From Oopsacas minuta (lineage: Eukaryota > Porifera > Hexactinellida > Lyssacinosida > Leucopsacidae): a stretch of 64,000 nucleotides of DNA. The stretch covers positions 301,905 to 365,904 of the forward strand of contig JAKMXF010000244.1 in the NCBI GenBank assembly GCA_024704765.1, in the 5' to 3' direction. The position numbers and the translations under genes are program-made. This document shows, piece by piece, positions 1 through 12,533 of the stretch (positions within the stretch are counted from its first letter, which is position 1; each line of letters begins with the position of its first letter). The notes under the pieces were generated by a model. The model was not told the origin of the DNA. It saw only the letters and a list, made by a program, of their open reading frames with translations, and searched no databases.

Positions 1-1207
1 TATATTTAACATAGTAATATTAATAGAAATTCTCTAAATTAAACGGGAAATATACCTAGTGGCGATGTTTAAGTATTCACTAGTGGCAACATCATACAAA
101 ATAGATGTCATATATACGATAGAATCCAAATAGTTGATAGAAAATGCATTAATGATTATCATAAAATGCTCGAGTAATAATCAAAATGAACAAACATTGG
201 GGGGAGTGGAAAGCGTGGTAGGTCCAGGTGTTCGAAATTCAAAAAATGAGTATTATAAGCGGGGGACCGATATTCGTAACCCTAGAATATATATCTAGGC
301 CGAAATATATACTGAATTTTGCATAACGAGAGTCTATCAATATCGGACCTCAAAAAAAAATACTTTACATCGTCCAATGAAGTAAATATAAATACAGTTA
401 ACATCCCGTAACTCAATGCTCAAAAGAAATAGGCTTGAGATAATTAATGTTGAGTCAACTGACATTTTAGGTCCCGGATTTTGACAGTAAAAATTCAACA
501 GCAAATTTAAGGATTCATGGGCTGTGACATCTATTTCGTTATGCTATTTTTAAACCCACCAAATAATGACAACAACCATATTCATTAAAGATAAATATAT
601 TTAATTTAAGCTGGATATCTGGTATATACAATAATACAGTTGCTTTGGAGGAAGAAGAAGAATAGTAAAGCAGTATACGGTCATTCGTTAATAATTCAAG
701 CAGAGATACATTGATCACTAAAATCGAACAAGATTCAAAACAATAAACGTAACTTCTTATCACATTAGACTTAATGCTATCTAAAGCTCGAAATCGGGTA
801 GTAAATGTGACCGTCGAGACGAAGGATTTTTTGGCTATTTACTAAAATAATGCTCAATTAATGCTAAGTTACTCTTTAATGGGCAGGAAAATATTTGGGG
901 GACAATTGCCAAGCTTCGCTAGCCTGTAGTTACCAGCCCAGGATGGACTATTGTGAAGCCAACGGTACAAAGATATTTTATCAGACTAGATATATTACGA
1001 GTTTAAACGAAAGAGCTTCATATTGGGATAAATGTATTGTGACCAAGGCAGAAAACATGATGTTGATTTCAAGTGGGAAAATATTAAGTGATTGTGACAG
1101 AATAAGAAATAATACTAGGGAAGGGAATAATGATTGAATAATTATAATACAATCAATATAACAGAAATAGGGGAACACAATTACGAATTATATTGTACAT
1201 GAAATAC
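1..1207. other. intron sequence, nothing recognised
   Basis: This is the stretch downstream (on the minus strand) of the last UBR4 exon. I looked for the next UBR4 exon, which should encode a segment ending in a FLSEYL-like motif, and did not find it. Short open frames on both strands (for example 895-1137 plus) show no recognisable motif. Confidence 0.5.
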
Positions 1208-1603
1208 CTCATAATTGTTTCCATCAGAACCTTTTCATATTCTTGAAAAATATCGAATTTCTCATTAACAGAATGTTTTACAAAAAATGGAAGTAGATCT
1301 GAAGAAGCAATAGTTGGACTGGATACATTTAATAAGACGGGAGGATTCAAAACATCATCAGTTTTAACAGATTTCAGATTCTTAATAACATAATTTAATA
1401 TTTCAAGGCAGAAATCAAGAAAGGTAGTGTCATGAGATAATATATCAGCAGTAATATACCACGCAGCTTTAGTATTAACGGATTCAGGTTGTAGGGACTT
1501 TCCAAATTTCTTTTCACGAATTAACAATATACTTAAAAATCTGAAGATGATCAGGGTCACTTCATTCTCATTGGATCGAGTAATCAAACCACTAATATCT
1601 TCC
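1208..1603 (-). CDS. UBR4: UBR4 exon, conserved helical block
   Basis: A 396-nt exon, the last of the gene inside the window. The acceptor is an excellent pyrimidine tract, TTTGTTTCCTACTTTTCATAG, just before 1603. The donor is ATGAG|GTATTT after 1208. It opens with G, completing AGG with the previous exon, and ends with two bases. The product contains NENEVTLIIFRFLSILL, FLDFCLEILNYVIKNLKS, and SSDLLPFFVKHSVNEKFDIF. Human UBR4, from memory, has NEVHLVVMRLLSVFMSR, VDYCLHVLKSLLEYWKS and DMSPFFLRQYVKGHAADVF in the same order. This is the strongest evidence for the family. No lesions. Confidence 0.88.
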
Positions 1604-3098
1604 CTATGAAAAGTAGGAAACAAATGATTATGAACTATATCCAAAAAATATATATGAATCTAGCACACCGCTTACTAAGTGACTACACTTTGCGACGAAA
1701 TTTATAATGAATTGAAAGAAAGAAAATAGAGAATAGTGCTTTGGGTCGCTGCTCAAAAAGAGAACACTAAGCGACTAGAGAAAAATATAATGATTAACCT
1801 AATACCTCTATGAAAATATGTGATTTTATGAAGTCAAGAGGGTTCAAAATACCGTTTCTGGTGCGAGAATTAGTTAAATATGTCAAAATGTAGTGTTCCT
1901 TTTTCATTATCTAATTCTGAATAGTGCTATGTCAAGAAGCAATCATTTTTAGCCTTTTAAGTCCGCATTTTAGGGCGTTGTCATAACAAAGAGAAAGGTA
2001 CCCGGCATACCGTAATCTTATTGAAAAGGTGAGATAGCTTCGCCCTCTCAGCTTTGTGGAAAATTACCTACAAAATCAAAATTAAAAGTAACTAGTGAAT
2101 TTAACTAATCTATTCGAAAGAATCCTGGTAGACGAAAAATAACATCTCTAGGTGCTACAAAGTTAAAAAACAAACTTGAGTAGAGTCTCAAGTATATTTT
2201 CATATGAAGGATTGAGCTAAACGTATGGTCGAGTATGATCGAGTATTGTAAAGTACAGCATGGGGTAGCAAAAAGTATTGGTGGTAGCCGTAGCTAGCCC
2301 AAGATCTCTAGATATGAAAGATCTTCATTATTCAAAAGCAGGATACAGACCGGACACAAAGTACTGGAAACCAGAGCCTTACAAAAATTAATAGCGGCAC
2401 AAGAAATCTACATGAATCCCAATCAAACATTCAATGATTAATCGATACCATATTGGCAACAAGAAAGCGATGTTTCTGTAAAAACCAAAGAGACAAATGA
2501 CGCATATTAAATAAATAATTCTTGACTAAAATGGAATTTTATTCAAGCGGATAGCGATTACGAGAACATGCGTTATAAGAATGTATCGGTTATGCTAATG
2601 AACTTCAGACAATTTTAACTCTGTAACTCTCACCGAGTGTTTACAAATATGTACTCAAGAGTAAAGAAGGAATCTATTCTCAAACAATGCAAAAATTTAC
2701 GCATTTATAGTTATGGTGTGGTAAGAAATCGATAGGAAGTATCAAAACAAAAAGAGGTTAAATTCAATGCTAGAAAAACTTTTTTTGGATTTAGAAATAG
2801 AGAAATAATCGCTCCTCATTATTTGGAGCGCACTTTGGCTACGCGCTCAGGCACGTAGCTAGAGCAAGACATTCAGGGGGGCAAGAAGTATTTCGGGAGG
2901 GTAATTGCAGGGATAAATATTTTTGAAAAGTTATTTACTTGTGTATAACAAGTACGACCCAGTCTCCTTTTCTTACATGTATAACCTTTTTAATTCATAA
3001 AGTACCAGATTACTAAGCTAGGGAGCATTAGATTAGTCTACATTATAGTAAGAGCATTTGTTAAGATACTAAACTCAATTCAGGGATACTATTTGACA

Positions 3099-5416
3099 TT
3101 ACAAAAGAAAGCGGCGGTGCTTCATCTGCTTAAAATGTTCGATCACATCATTATAACAAAGTGTTTCTGTAATATCTTTTTCAATAGATAACAGGGCAAG
3201 ATGGTTGAGACGCTCAGTGGTCGTTTGTGAGCGCAAACGTGTTTATATTTTCTTGACAGATGAGAACATTCTCTCAACCTTGCAAGACGTCTGAGGGATA
3301 GTCACAAGAATTTGGTATAAGTTGAAAACATCAGGGAAAATATCTTTGTCAATCACATCCAGTACATCGATCAAAGTATTTAGCTGAGATTCATCTTTCC
3401 GAGCAATAAACGAACGGAAAACTTCTATTTCACAATCTTTGATATCTATTGCCTACAGTTCAGATAGTGTATTCAATTCCTGTTTGTTAAGAAAGTTTTG
3501 AGACTTTGGTAAGCAGCAATCAGCAGCCTTCATGATGCCTGATTGATCTGTACCAAAACGGGCATCCAATTCTGCTAAGATCTCGCGGACATTTTGGCGT
3601 AACAATATTTCAAGCTCTTCAAAGTTGGATGCATTTGTGTGTCCAACAGAGCTATTTAGATATCCTTCTCTAAACCTTTCTGGAAGACGCCGTTGCCTGA
3701 TTGTGTCTCTTACATCAAAATTTTCGATTTCATATTTACCGGACAAATCTTTGGCATATTCGACAACCTTGTCAAAATCGAAATTGACCAACCTTTCCCC
3801 AGATCGGCAAGTAATATCAAACAAGAAGAAACAGTGGCTGTCGACTTCTGAAAAGCTTTAGTGCAAAAATCAGAGTAATCATACAGCCTACCAAAGTAAA
3901 CTAAGATGGTCATAAATTTCTTTGTTTGTAGACTACCTAGTAAAGATTTAGCTGCTAAACTTGTGTCCGCATCATTATCATTTCCAAGTATGCTTAAAGT
4001 ATCAAGTATGCAATCAAACCGACGCAGAAACCTTTCCACCTCCAAAGAACGGGAAGACCAACGAGTACTACATGAATGTGCAAGTTCAAGAGCTTGGACG
4101 TTGGGGTAGCGCTCATCCTGGACGTCTATGAAAACTGCATGTCGCTTAGTTCATTCATGAACGAATACGTCAAATCCAATATATCAAAGAAAGATTTCAT
4201 CAGAGGATGTCCTTCAGCATTTGCAGCTAATACTAAGTTAAGCCTATGTGAAGCACAATGAACATATGTGGCATTGCGATAACCTGCTCCTTTCATGCGT
4301 GCTTGGACACCACCGTATATTCCTGACATAACACTAGCCCCGTCGTAACCCTGCCCTACACATTTCAGAGGATCGAGCTCAAAAGGCTTAACTAGCTCTA
4401 TCAGTTTTTCAGAGATGGTGCCCGCATCCATGTCCTTCAATTCAATAAAGCCAATAGCTCTTTCTCGGACATTACCTTTATGGATATATCGCAAAGAAGC
4501 ACCTAACAACTCCTTCTTAGATGCATCTTTTACTTCGTCGGCTAGAATAGCATAACAAGACGCGATTTCTACTTCACTTTTAACATAGTCTAGAAGCATT
4601 GAAGCGAGTGATGTAAGCAAATCATTTTGAATATCTGGACTTAGCATTTTTGCATTTCCTGGAAGACTTTCTATCTTCTTGGTCACATTGCTATCATATT
4701 TTCCTAAAAGTTCTAATATTTCAACGAAAGTTCCCTTTATTAAGCGACTGATCTGATTCATCATCTCCTCGAAGAGGAATATCTTGTTTGGCACAAAAAG
4801 TAATAATGTCAAGAACAGTCATTAAATGTTTCCGATTGTCATCTATGAATTTCTCATTTCGAAAATTGGGATCCAGTGGCTTATCTACCGTCCATATTAT
4901 TTGATGAATTGCCCAGACTTTCTGTGTTTTAACAGCTGCCATATGACACACAGAACTATCGTGCTTTCTGCACTTGTCGCCAAGTTTCCTCCAGTCACAA
5001 AGTCCTTTTGTTGAAAACGTTGCTTCAGCTGTTGATCCTCCAAAAAGCCGACACGGTTGGCAAAATATAGCATCGAGTTCTTTGCTATACTCTATCCAGG
5101 AGAATTGGGCATACCAATGAGTACTAAAATGTCTACCGGCCTCATATTTTGGGAAGATAATAGAAGGCTGCCTCGGTTTCTCACCCTTTTTGGACAAATC
5201 ATTTACAGTCACAATTGGTGATTGTATATGAGTCGTGTTTAAATTTGGAGTTGAAATAGTTGTACAAGAATCGGAAGTTAAAGGGGTCGAAACTTGAAGA
5301 CTCGTAACAACAGGCTCTACCTCCTCATAATTTGAAGAGACGACATAATCTTTGATTTCTATTCGATTTCTTTTAAAATATGCCTAAACTTTGCTTTGTT
5401 GTAGTCTTTTAGTCAT
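3099..5416 (-). pseudogene. hAT transposase, TTF-type zinc finger plus DUF4371 (ZMYM1-like), broken
   Basis: The presumed start is ATG at 5414-5416 and the stop is at 3099-3101. Order of parts: N-terminal leader with an early TAG; TTF-type zinc finger around 5150-4940 (FCQPCRLFGG, then KHDSSVCHMAAV); RNase-H-like core with the first Asp in YAILADEVKD (4537-4539) and the second in GQGYDGASVMSG (4342-4344); the region around SCSTRWSSRSLEVERFL; and the C-terminal dimerisation part TSCKVERMFSSVKK with the catalytic Glu, at about 3260-3300. Lesions: TAG in the leader, TAG at about 3455, TAA at about 3245, and frameshifts near 4735, 4130 and 3800. Known family role: cut-and-paste transposition. This copy cannot make an intact enzyme. 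Confidence 0.92.
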
Positions 5417-5807
5417 CTAGAATTGTTAGAGATACGAGTCACTGAACTGATTGAAGAACAGAAAATGTGAAAGATATGATGATATAGAATGACTTTATAA
5501 CTTATAGAGAATATCAGAAATTGGCTTCACTCATGTGTAAATTTCAAAACAAGTTTTGAAAACTGGAACCCTAAGAGCATCACCAATGCTTCAATTACTT
5601 CAATGGATAGTCTAACTTCTGACAACAATTACTAGCGGTCGTGGTAATTCAATTAAAATTATAGTATAAATTCAGTGCCTGTCAAAATAGAACAAGTTTA
5701 CTATCAATGAGCGTTACTTCCTGTCTAGTATTAAAACCATCATCGCAACGCGAGTTATTAATTTCATAGTTTTGACGATGCAGTTGAAGTACATAGGCTA
5801 TTAACTA

Positions 5808-5948
5808 CAGTGGAGTTCGCTTATTAGCAACTCGGATTTTGCAGAGATTTGGTTGCTAATAGGGAAACGAAATTAACATTATAATCCCGTTTGGGACCCA
5901 AAAGCTGGTTGCTAATAGAGCAATATTACTAATAAGCTAACTACATTG
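5808..5948. mobile_element. short pogo-like MITE nested in the hAT element
   Basis: About 141 bp with imperfect inverted ends. Left CAGTGGAGTTCGCTTATTAG resembles the complement of the right end, CAATGTAGTTAGCTTATTAG. TA precedes the left end. Internal direct and inverted copies of TTGCTAATAG are also present. The CAGT start and TA neighbour fit pogo-type MITEs. It has no coding capacity. Confidence 0.6.
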
Positions 5949-6023
5949 ATATAAAACGAAAACTTCCAAATTTATCTGGGGGGGGGCAACTGCCCCCCCC
6001 GTAGCTACGTGCCTGTACGCGCT

Positions 6024-8220
6024 CATGGCCATCAAATGGAGTTGGGCTCCCCCCTCCGAGCATCTAAGACTTGTTAACAGTTTGTGTAGGTTTATATATT
6101 ATTATTATGAATATGAATTCACCTATCGCTAACCCATTAGTATGAAATGCAGAGCACACTTGTGTGAAGAAATCATCGAATACCTCTATTACTGGTACCA
6201 TGGATATTCTTAATCTATGAGGCAATTACTACCTTATACAATATATTTTATTCTTTGATCAAGTCTTGAATATTCATTATAAAACTCTTAGTACTGCTCA
6301 GACATATGACATTGCAAATTCAACAGCTTGCTTCTATTGCATACTGATTAATCATGGTGTTACAAATTTGACACTACAGCTATTTTATCACCACCTTTAA
6401 TTAATCAAGATATTTGTGTATCAACATTTGTTGTTAGACCTATATATAGAAATAAATGTAGATAATCTATATATAACAACATTAGTTGCTACAAAACAAA
6501 TCCTCATTAATTCTTTAGTATTCAGGCTTATGTGTATATGAACAATGACTGACATCTTAGATGTAAGACATTGATTGTGCAATGTCATAAAGTTTGAACA
6601 GAAATAGAGTTGTGTATTGAAGATTCAAGTCAATATCAAAGCCTCATAAGATGCTACGTAAAGTAGTAATTTCCTCCATTGATAAGACACTTTTCTCGTA
6701 GAATTGACGAGAACTCGAGATCCGGAAAAATACTAAATCTGATTGCCATTATTGAAAGGAAATTCATACAGATTTCTCCCATTGTTCAGAGTAGCTCATT
6801 TTATACTCTTTTCAAATTCGAAAAGGTACCTCCTCCAACGCAGTTACTAACCACCAAGCATGGGTATACAAAAGGACGAATTCAAAATTTCAGAATATCG
6901 AAGTAAAATCGTGTTTAACAATAGGACAAAACATGTTGAGTTATTTACTTTCGATATTCATGCGTTACATGATCCTGTGCAGTCCTGCGATGAAACGAAT
7001 TCGAGCTCCTTCATGTTTTAGCATGTCGCATGCATTCTGTTCGAGTTTACGTCCTCTGAATAATCTCTACTGAACTTTTCAGAGAGGAGATGGCGGAATA
7101 GCCATAACAAATGCTCAGAAATGGCACTGATGCACCGTAGGGAGGAAGAGGGGGTGCTCCCCAAATACCTCTGACAAATACTAATTTCTCAAATGAATAT
7201 AAGCTAGAACCTCTATCAGTGTGTAGAGTTGGGACGGAGAGTCTTTTGATACCCCACTATTCCCACTACAACAATTCTCCTTTACGAGTGTTTCGAGTTA
7301 ACTTTATAGCCACTTCCTCCGACCTTTGCATATTAAATGAGAATTATTGTTTATACTATCTACTAAGAATATTGGTTGAATTTAAAACTTCATGGAATTC
7401 TTGGTGAGAATCCAAAGAGTTCAATTGATCATAGCAATAAATACGTTTTTTAAACAAATGTAGCCCAAATAGATAATAGTAGAATATTTCACTTAGATTT
7501 TCCCTTAGATATACGCAAATGTTGAAAGATATTGTTAATCTTTAAATACCCTCCCTTGATTACTCCTGTTACAGCGGTACGTTGCAATGTAAATGAACGA
7601 ATGTCAACAAAATATCTCCGCTGATAGATGTCCCCATATAGAGACCCCACTTTAGAGGCTGAAATGTACCATATTTCTTTATTAAGTACGCATGGTGCAT
7701 ATACAATTGAAGCCCTCTATAATGGAAACTACGATATTTGTAAACCCGTCAATTCCCAATTTTGGGTGATTAATTGTATCAGTAAATAATAATTATAATT
7801 TTGTTGCTCAACCTAATCACTACCCAATGATTGTTAGTGGCTAATAAGAAATTCAGGTGTTTAACGCCACCAATATTACTTTAACTAAAATCTATTAGTA
7901 ATTATGAATTTCCAATTTGTTCAAACTTAATTATCCATATATTATGTTTGGAGTATTTTGTATTGTATATGGATAAACATGGAATTTCTAAATTGGCCAA
8001 CAGAAATGTAATAACTGAACAAGGACTTAAACTCCCTCAAGGTAACATTAAAGTTAATTTCTACGCACAATCTTTGACGGTTACAGTCAAGTATTTAAGT
8101 TGTGACGGTGGGCTACTTTCAAAATTTGTATTGCCAGTCACGAGAGTTATAAGATTTGACAGATATGGGTATTTAATTAATAGGATTATATCAACAACAA
8201 AGAGACATTAAGGCGTTAAC
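6024..8220. other. intron sequence, no recognised gene
   Basis: AT-rich intron sequence. Several short open frames occur (6679-6906, 7219-7407 and 7948-8211 on the plus strand). None has motifs I recognise. The 7948-8211 frame lies just upstream of the RAG1-like fragment in the same direction but does not resemble the expected preceding part of that protein. Confidence 0.5.
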
Positions 8221-8224
8221 TGAG

Positions 8225-8690
8225 AAGAATAACTGTTATTTCCCTCCCAAAAACGACATGAAATACAGATGAACCAATATCTGAGATTGATATCATGCCA
8301 GCATCTCGTTTAGATACATATAATTGTGCATTTCGTTGGTTCATGTTGCTTATTTGCCACAAATGTTCAAGCACATTGAAATGGTAGCCAACATCGACTT
8401 TTAAAAAGGATCTATGGCCTTTAATCGCAATTTCTTATGCGAGAAAGGAATAAGAATAGAAACTCCGTACAGTGATTGAGGTACAACTTTAACAGAGACT
8501 ATGGCAAGATGATGTGTTCTAAACAAAATATCTTTTCATCATGGGTGTCTACCTTGATTTCAGATGAATTATGTGATCACTCTTGGGCCTAAATACAAAT
8601 TTCTCTGTACCTTGAGCAAATTTAAGAGTAAAGAAACTGTTGATCAGGCAACTTAGAATTTAGATGTCAAGGTTTCAAACGTTATGCCGG
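8225..8690 (+). pseudogene. RAG1/Transib-like transposase fragment
   Basis: A short relic of the same transposase family as the copies at 25.9, 40.7 and 61.5 kb. Conceptual reading gives EIDIMPASRLDTYNCAFRWF, matching the segment DIISASPLHAYLRTFSWF of the 40.7-42.7 kb copy. About 120 bp later comes a stretch related to the GGTTTTGNVVRRCF motif of that copy, now with stops (GTTLTETMAR). No catalytic residue survives. It lies on the plus strand, opposite to the other two longer copies. Confidence 0.6.
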
Positions 8691-8704
8691 GATACCTTCT
8701 AGGG

Positions 8705-8775
8705 CAGGGGCTCCCCAACATTTTTGTCGCGACCCCGATTTCTAACATTTTGGTACTGAGTTATTTTGCGACCCT
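8705..8775. mobile_element. solitary hAT-type terminal sequence
   Basis: CAGGGGCTCCCCAACATTTT followed by TGTCGCGACCCC has the form of a hAT terminal inverted repeat. I found no partner end nearby, so this is a truncated copy or an end whose partner has decayed. Confidence 0.45.
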
Positions 8776-11240
8776 ATAAGCTAAAAATGGTTTGTATTCA
8801 TGAATATTCATTTATTAATTTCTAAAAGCAAACTAACACAATTCACTCAATGTTGAATAATTTGTCAAAAAAATGAAAATGTATAAATAACGTGTTTTGT
8901 TGGGAGGCGGTTTCTATTCCTCTTAAGATATACAAAGGGCCAGTGTATTTAGGTTATAACTATAGATAAGTATTTTCTACCTCAATTTTATTCCCCAATT
9001 TTATTAATCATTAATACAATTAAGATGGAGGATACATACCGAATTTCACTTAGGTGCACATTTGTGCTTACTATGGAATACTTATCAAGAGTGATAAGCA
9101 GTGGATAAAGATTCAAAAGGTCGATGTCCACAAATAATCCTCACCAAAAGGAATATAGGCAAAAGAATAATTGTTTGAATGGAACTTCAATTTGTGTAAT
9201 CTACCAGCCAATGTCTCGGGTTACAGTATCCACTTGATGTTCATGGAACAGTTTGACCATGCAAGAACAAATGCTTTGACAGGAAACTTTAGTGTATGGT
9301 AAGTACATGGCCACACCAATGAAATTTGGAAATACACTGTGAGGTTGGTATGAACATGGCAGAAATGAAAAGAAGATACCATAAACTATCAGCTTTAGCA
9401 TGAAAATGAATGAGTTATTTTTGTAAGAATTTTATATTAATCATAGCCTATCTAATGAAAAGGTAATGCCACTACATTTGAACAGGGATGAAAGGAAGTG
9501 GAGATATTTTGATGGGTAATTCTAATCGACGAAGATAAGATCCTGTGCATTATAAACGAATAAATGTAATTTGATACGTAAAATTCATAAAACAAAGCAA
9601 ATAAATTTTCAGATAGAAAAGACGTCAAGTGTAAACTTATTTGACAAAAGTTTCAAAAAATGCTCCATCTGCGATACTACGCAGAAATTAAATCATTGAT
9701 GCATGATCAAAATATTTAAATAGCAAATGATGTAATAGAGTTTATATATGAAATATATTCAATTGCCATCATAAGGTTGTCACGTTTCTGAGTTTTAGGC
9801 AAGACCATGAATGGAACATGTTTTTGAGAATATACAGAAATAACTCAATTATTGTGATATACTATATAGTTAAATACGGATAGACAATTTATGATATATG
9901 TCAAACTTGCAATACCCATATAATATATTTGATCTGATATCTCTGAAATTTGTTGCCCAATGTTAAAAATGACCGACTAAGTCAGTAGTTTCCAAATGAT
10001 GCGAATTAATCATAGGGGTGGAATGAGGCCATTTGGTTGGAAGGAATGACTCTGTCAGCAATTAACATATTTATCCTCAAATTGTATTTCATGTTACCTA
10101 TCTGTAGTTAAATATTTCTTTGATTCAGTGTGAAATTTCAGGACGAATACAAAACAAGTTGAGTGTATTTAATACCCAACATTAATTGACTTGAAGCCAA
10201 TTAAATTAATATTTGTCCAGACAAAACATGTAAGTTCATCGATTTTCTATTCTTGATCGACACAATACATAATGGATATAGTGATAAATGCTGGGACATA
10301 GAATTTTGGCTTAAATTATCACTATATCCATATGTTAGATTATCCTATACCTAAGTATATTATGCATACAATATATTAATCGAGAAAGTATCGCTGAGTA
10401 GATTCTTATGATGTAAATATGTTGCTTTGATCGTTGTGTATAGTGAAGAAAGTAATTTTCTCTTATTACGATTGGAAAATAAATGTTTTTGGATCAGAAA
10501 TTTTGAGAATTTTCTTTAAAAGGCCACAATTATCATTTATCCAATATATCATTATATCCATTATATACTGTAGATTAAAGATCAGATCCCCACCATCTTC
10601 ATTATTTGAAGTTATACAAGTATTGGTTACCAAAATACTGGGAATGTGAGGCTGTATATAACAAAATAAGCATTTGTTCCTCGCGTTGCGCTCGAAGTTG
10701 ACTTTATGCTTAAAATTGATATATTTTGGGCCTAATTTGACCATTATATAAGAACTAGTTGTTATTGACCAACCATAATATCTATAATTTAGCTCAACCT
10801 ATACTAATTAAGGTTTGCACTAACTTAGATATAGTAACTAGTGTTGACTGTAATCCCTTCAGGGCATTACAATAGTCTCAAATATAATTATTCTGATACG
10901 CTTGTTAGTATAATTTGTCATCCCATGAAACATAAGCAAAAGTTGAAGGGATCTAATCAGATTTAATGTGCTTATATACATAATTGAGGTAGGATAGATA
11001 TAGTTACTGGCAATATTAAAACTTTCAAGTATTCGTTTGAGTTATCTTCAGAAAACATAAATCAAAAGTGTAACCATGAAGTTCCAATTAGGATCCTAAC
11101 ATATCGATAGATGCACAAATGGAAAAAGCAAACATTACGTTGGTAAAATGGGAGAATAAAAGAAAATATGTGGAAACCACTTAAATAAAGGTATATTAAT
11201 GATTGTGTTGGATTGATAAGAGATATCAGAACAAAATCTC
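8776..11240. other. intron sequence, no recognised gene
   Basis: AT-rich sequence without recognised coding, repeat or transposon structure. Short open frames at 9201-9401 (minus), 10434-10649 (plus) and 10466-10744 (minus) overlap or lack motifs. Confidence 0.5.
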
Positions 11241-11249
11241 CATGAATAT

Positions 11250-11480
11250 CGAGTTATCCATGGTCTGTGCTATAACTTACAAACCTGACAATAACAACGA
11301 CTATCGTAAAATTTAGTAAAGAAACGACTATGGAATATTTGGTATTTCAACATTGTTATCAGAGATGAATAACTAAAGTTTTGTGTGATTTCAAAAATGG
11401 AGCATGTTGTACAGATATGCGCCATTACGCGAGCAGATGGCATGATTTAGATCTCATATTACCTAAAGTGTGGTTTTTGC
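11250..11480 (+). repeat. interspersed repeat, copy 1
   Basis: Shares an ordered series of short matches with 36180-36425 in the same orientation: CCATGGTCTGTG, then a CTATAA or CGATAA stretch, ATTTGGTATTT, and a later AAGATGGAGCA or AAATGGAGCA. Class unknown. I saw no terminal repeats or coding capacity. Confidence 0.45.
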
Positions 11481-11695
11481 GAATTGTTATATATCAAAAA
11501 TACATTATTCGGGGAAAAATGAACGACAAAAATATTTTCAAAACAAATACATTTCTATAGGAAAAACTATTTATCAACAAATCTATCCCTAGACTCTGGC
11601 TCAAATTATTATATGTGAAAGCGATGGTGTCAAGTATTCTATAACACAGAGTTGGTTAGATGACTAGATAAAAATAATTGAAATATATATATATA

Positions 11696-12238
11696 CTAGC
11701 CCGCTTCGCCTGCTAGATCGCTGCGTGGCGGGCGGAAGAATCCTTGAGCCTTGTGCCATGTTTTAGCAAAAGTATCAAAAACAAATTTATCAGTACTATT
11801 GGGCCTCTACCGGACGGGATAAACTCAGCACAACGTGCCCCCAGGTAAGGTTTTCGGAAATTCTTTTCACTATCATTGGTCATTCCAAATTCCATATTAT
11901 CGCCTTCGGTGGTAATGCCCGAGCTGCAAAAAGAAATTTTAGCACTTTGTGACTCGAATATTATGAAATTCTCAAAAATATCAAAATTCGGGAACTTTTG
12001 AACTTATGGTAGAGTCATGATGATATACTAATAGCATGATAAGTTACAATTTCCCAAGAATCATGCAGTCATGACAATTGATACATTGTGGGGTACATAA
12101 GATTCAAATTTCGAAAAACAAATCATGTATATTGGCTGAGCAGTGGTTAATAATGTGATATTTTGAAAAATTCAAAACCTTGACAATTACGTAATAATCT
12201 CGGCATAGGTAATGGTGTCCAAGTGGTGACATATGTTT
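11696..12238 (-). mobile_element. Helitron-like non-autonomous element, 3' end intact
   Basis: On the minus strand the copy ends in AGGCGAAGCGGGCTAG followed by T, preceded by a decayed GC-rich hairpin. CTAG with an upstream hairpin and insertion before T is the usual Helitron 3' structure. Internal sequence matches the copies at 32.2-32.8 and 44.6-45.2 kb, including TTACCACCGAAGGC and GGGGGCACGTTGTGCTGAG. The 5' part is lost around 12225-12238, only about 25 bp from the UBR4 splice donor at 12264. No Rep/helicase coding. Confidence 0.68.
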
Positions 12239-12264
12239 AATCAATAGAAAAAAATACAAATTAC

Positions 12265-12533
12265 CTATTCATCCTTAAAAAATTGACACAGGTACTAATT
12301 GTAGAAAAAATAGGCCGTTCAGGGGTGTCAGAAAAGTTTACCCCAGACATCAAGGTCAAGATCACTTGCATAAAATGAATAGCTTTTAAACCACAAAAAT
12401 CTTTTAAATTGGGAAAATGGGGTAAGAGTTCGAAAAGAAGTGATGTGCAGAATGAAATATTCTTTGCTCTGCCTTCAGGAATAATAGATCTCAAATTGTT
12501 TTTGATATCTCCAGGAGATATCTTAGAAGAATC
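12265..12533 (-). CDS. UBR4: UBR4 exon, conserved helical block
   Basis: A 269-nt exon with acceptor TCTATTTTACCTTTCAG before 12533 and donor AATAG|GTAATT after 12265. It starts on a codon boundary and leaves AG, completed by G of the 1603 exon to give Arg. The product contains LLFELLPHFPNLKDFCGLKA directly followed by IHFMQVILTLMSG. Human UBR4 has a similar segment, from memory: a leucine-rich LPQL run, then VRAIPYMQVILMLTTDL. The end of a Helitron-like copy lies about 25 bp inside the downstream intron. No lesions. Confidence 0.85.

Larger units (their letters stand above)
2848..6015 (-). mobile_element. hAT transposon, ZMYM1/DUF4371 type, complete ends and perfect 8-bp duplication
   Basis: The element is bounded by the terminal inverted repeat CAGGCACGTAGCTA (2848-2861) and its complement (6002-6015). 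The 8-bp sequence TACGCGCT occurs immediately outside both ends (2840-2847 and 6016-6023), the expected target duplication of the hAT superfamily. Just inside the right end, G and C runs flank a central AACT (about 5978-6000) and could fold into a hairpin. The left end has matching G runs (about 2874-2908). Length is 3168 bp. It carries one decayed transposase gene on the minus strand and a small nested MITE at 5808-5948. The exact duplication points to a fairly recent insertion. Confidence 0.95.

Noticed and set aside
895-1137. Plus-strand open frame with several Cys residues
   Set aside because: No motif, no splice signals, overlapped by an equally long minus-strand frame. Likely chance.
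1604-1644. Extension of the 1208-1603 exon upstream to include VHNHLFPTFH
   Set aside because: The frame stays open, but the strongest acceptor (TTTCCTACTTTTCATAG) lies at 1603 and only that start fits the phase of the 12265 exon.
7948-8211. Plus frame directly before the RAG1-like fragment as part of the same protein
   Set aside because: It does not match the block that precedes this region in the longer copies.
9339-9345. CACTGTG as a right end of the RAG1-like fragment at 8.2-8.7 kb
   Set aside because: Sequence inside it (TATTTCC) does not match family ends. Probably chance.
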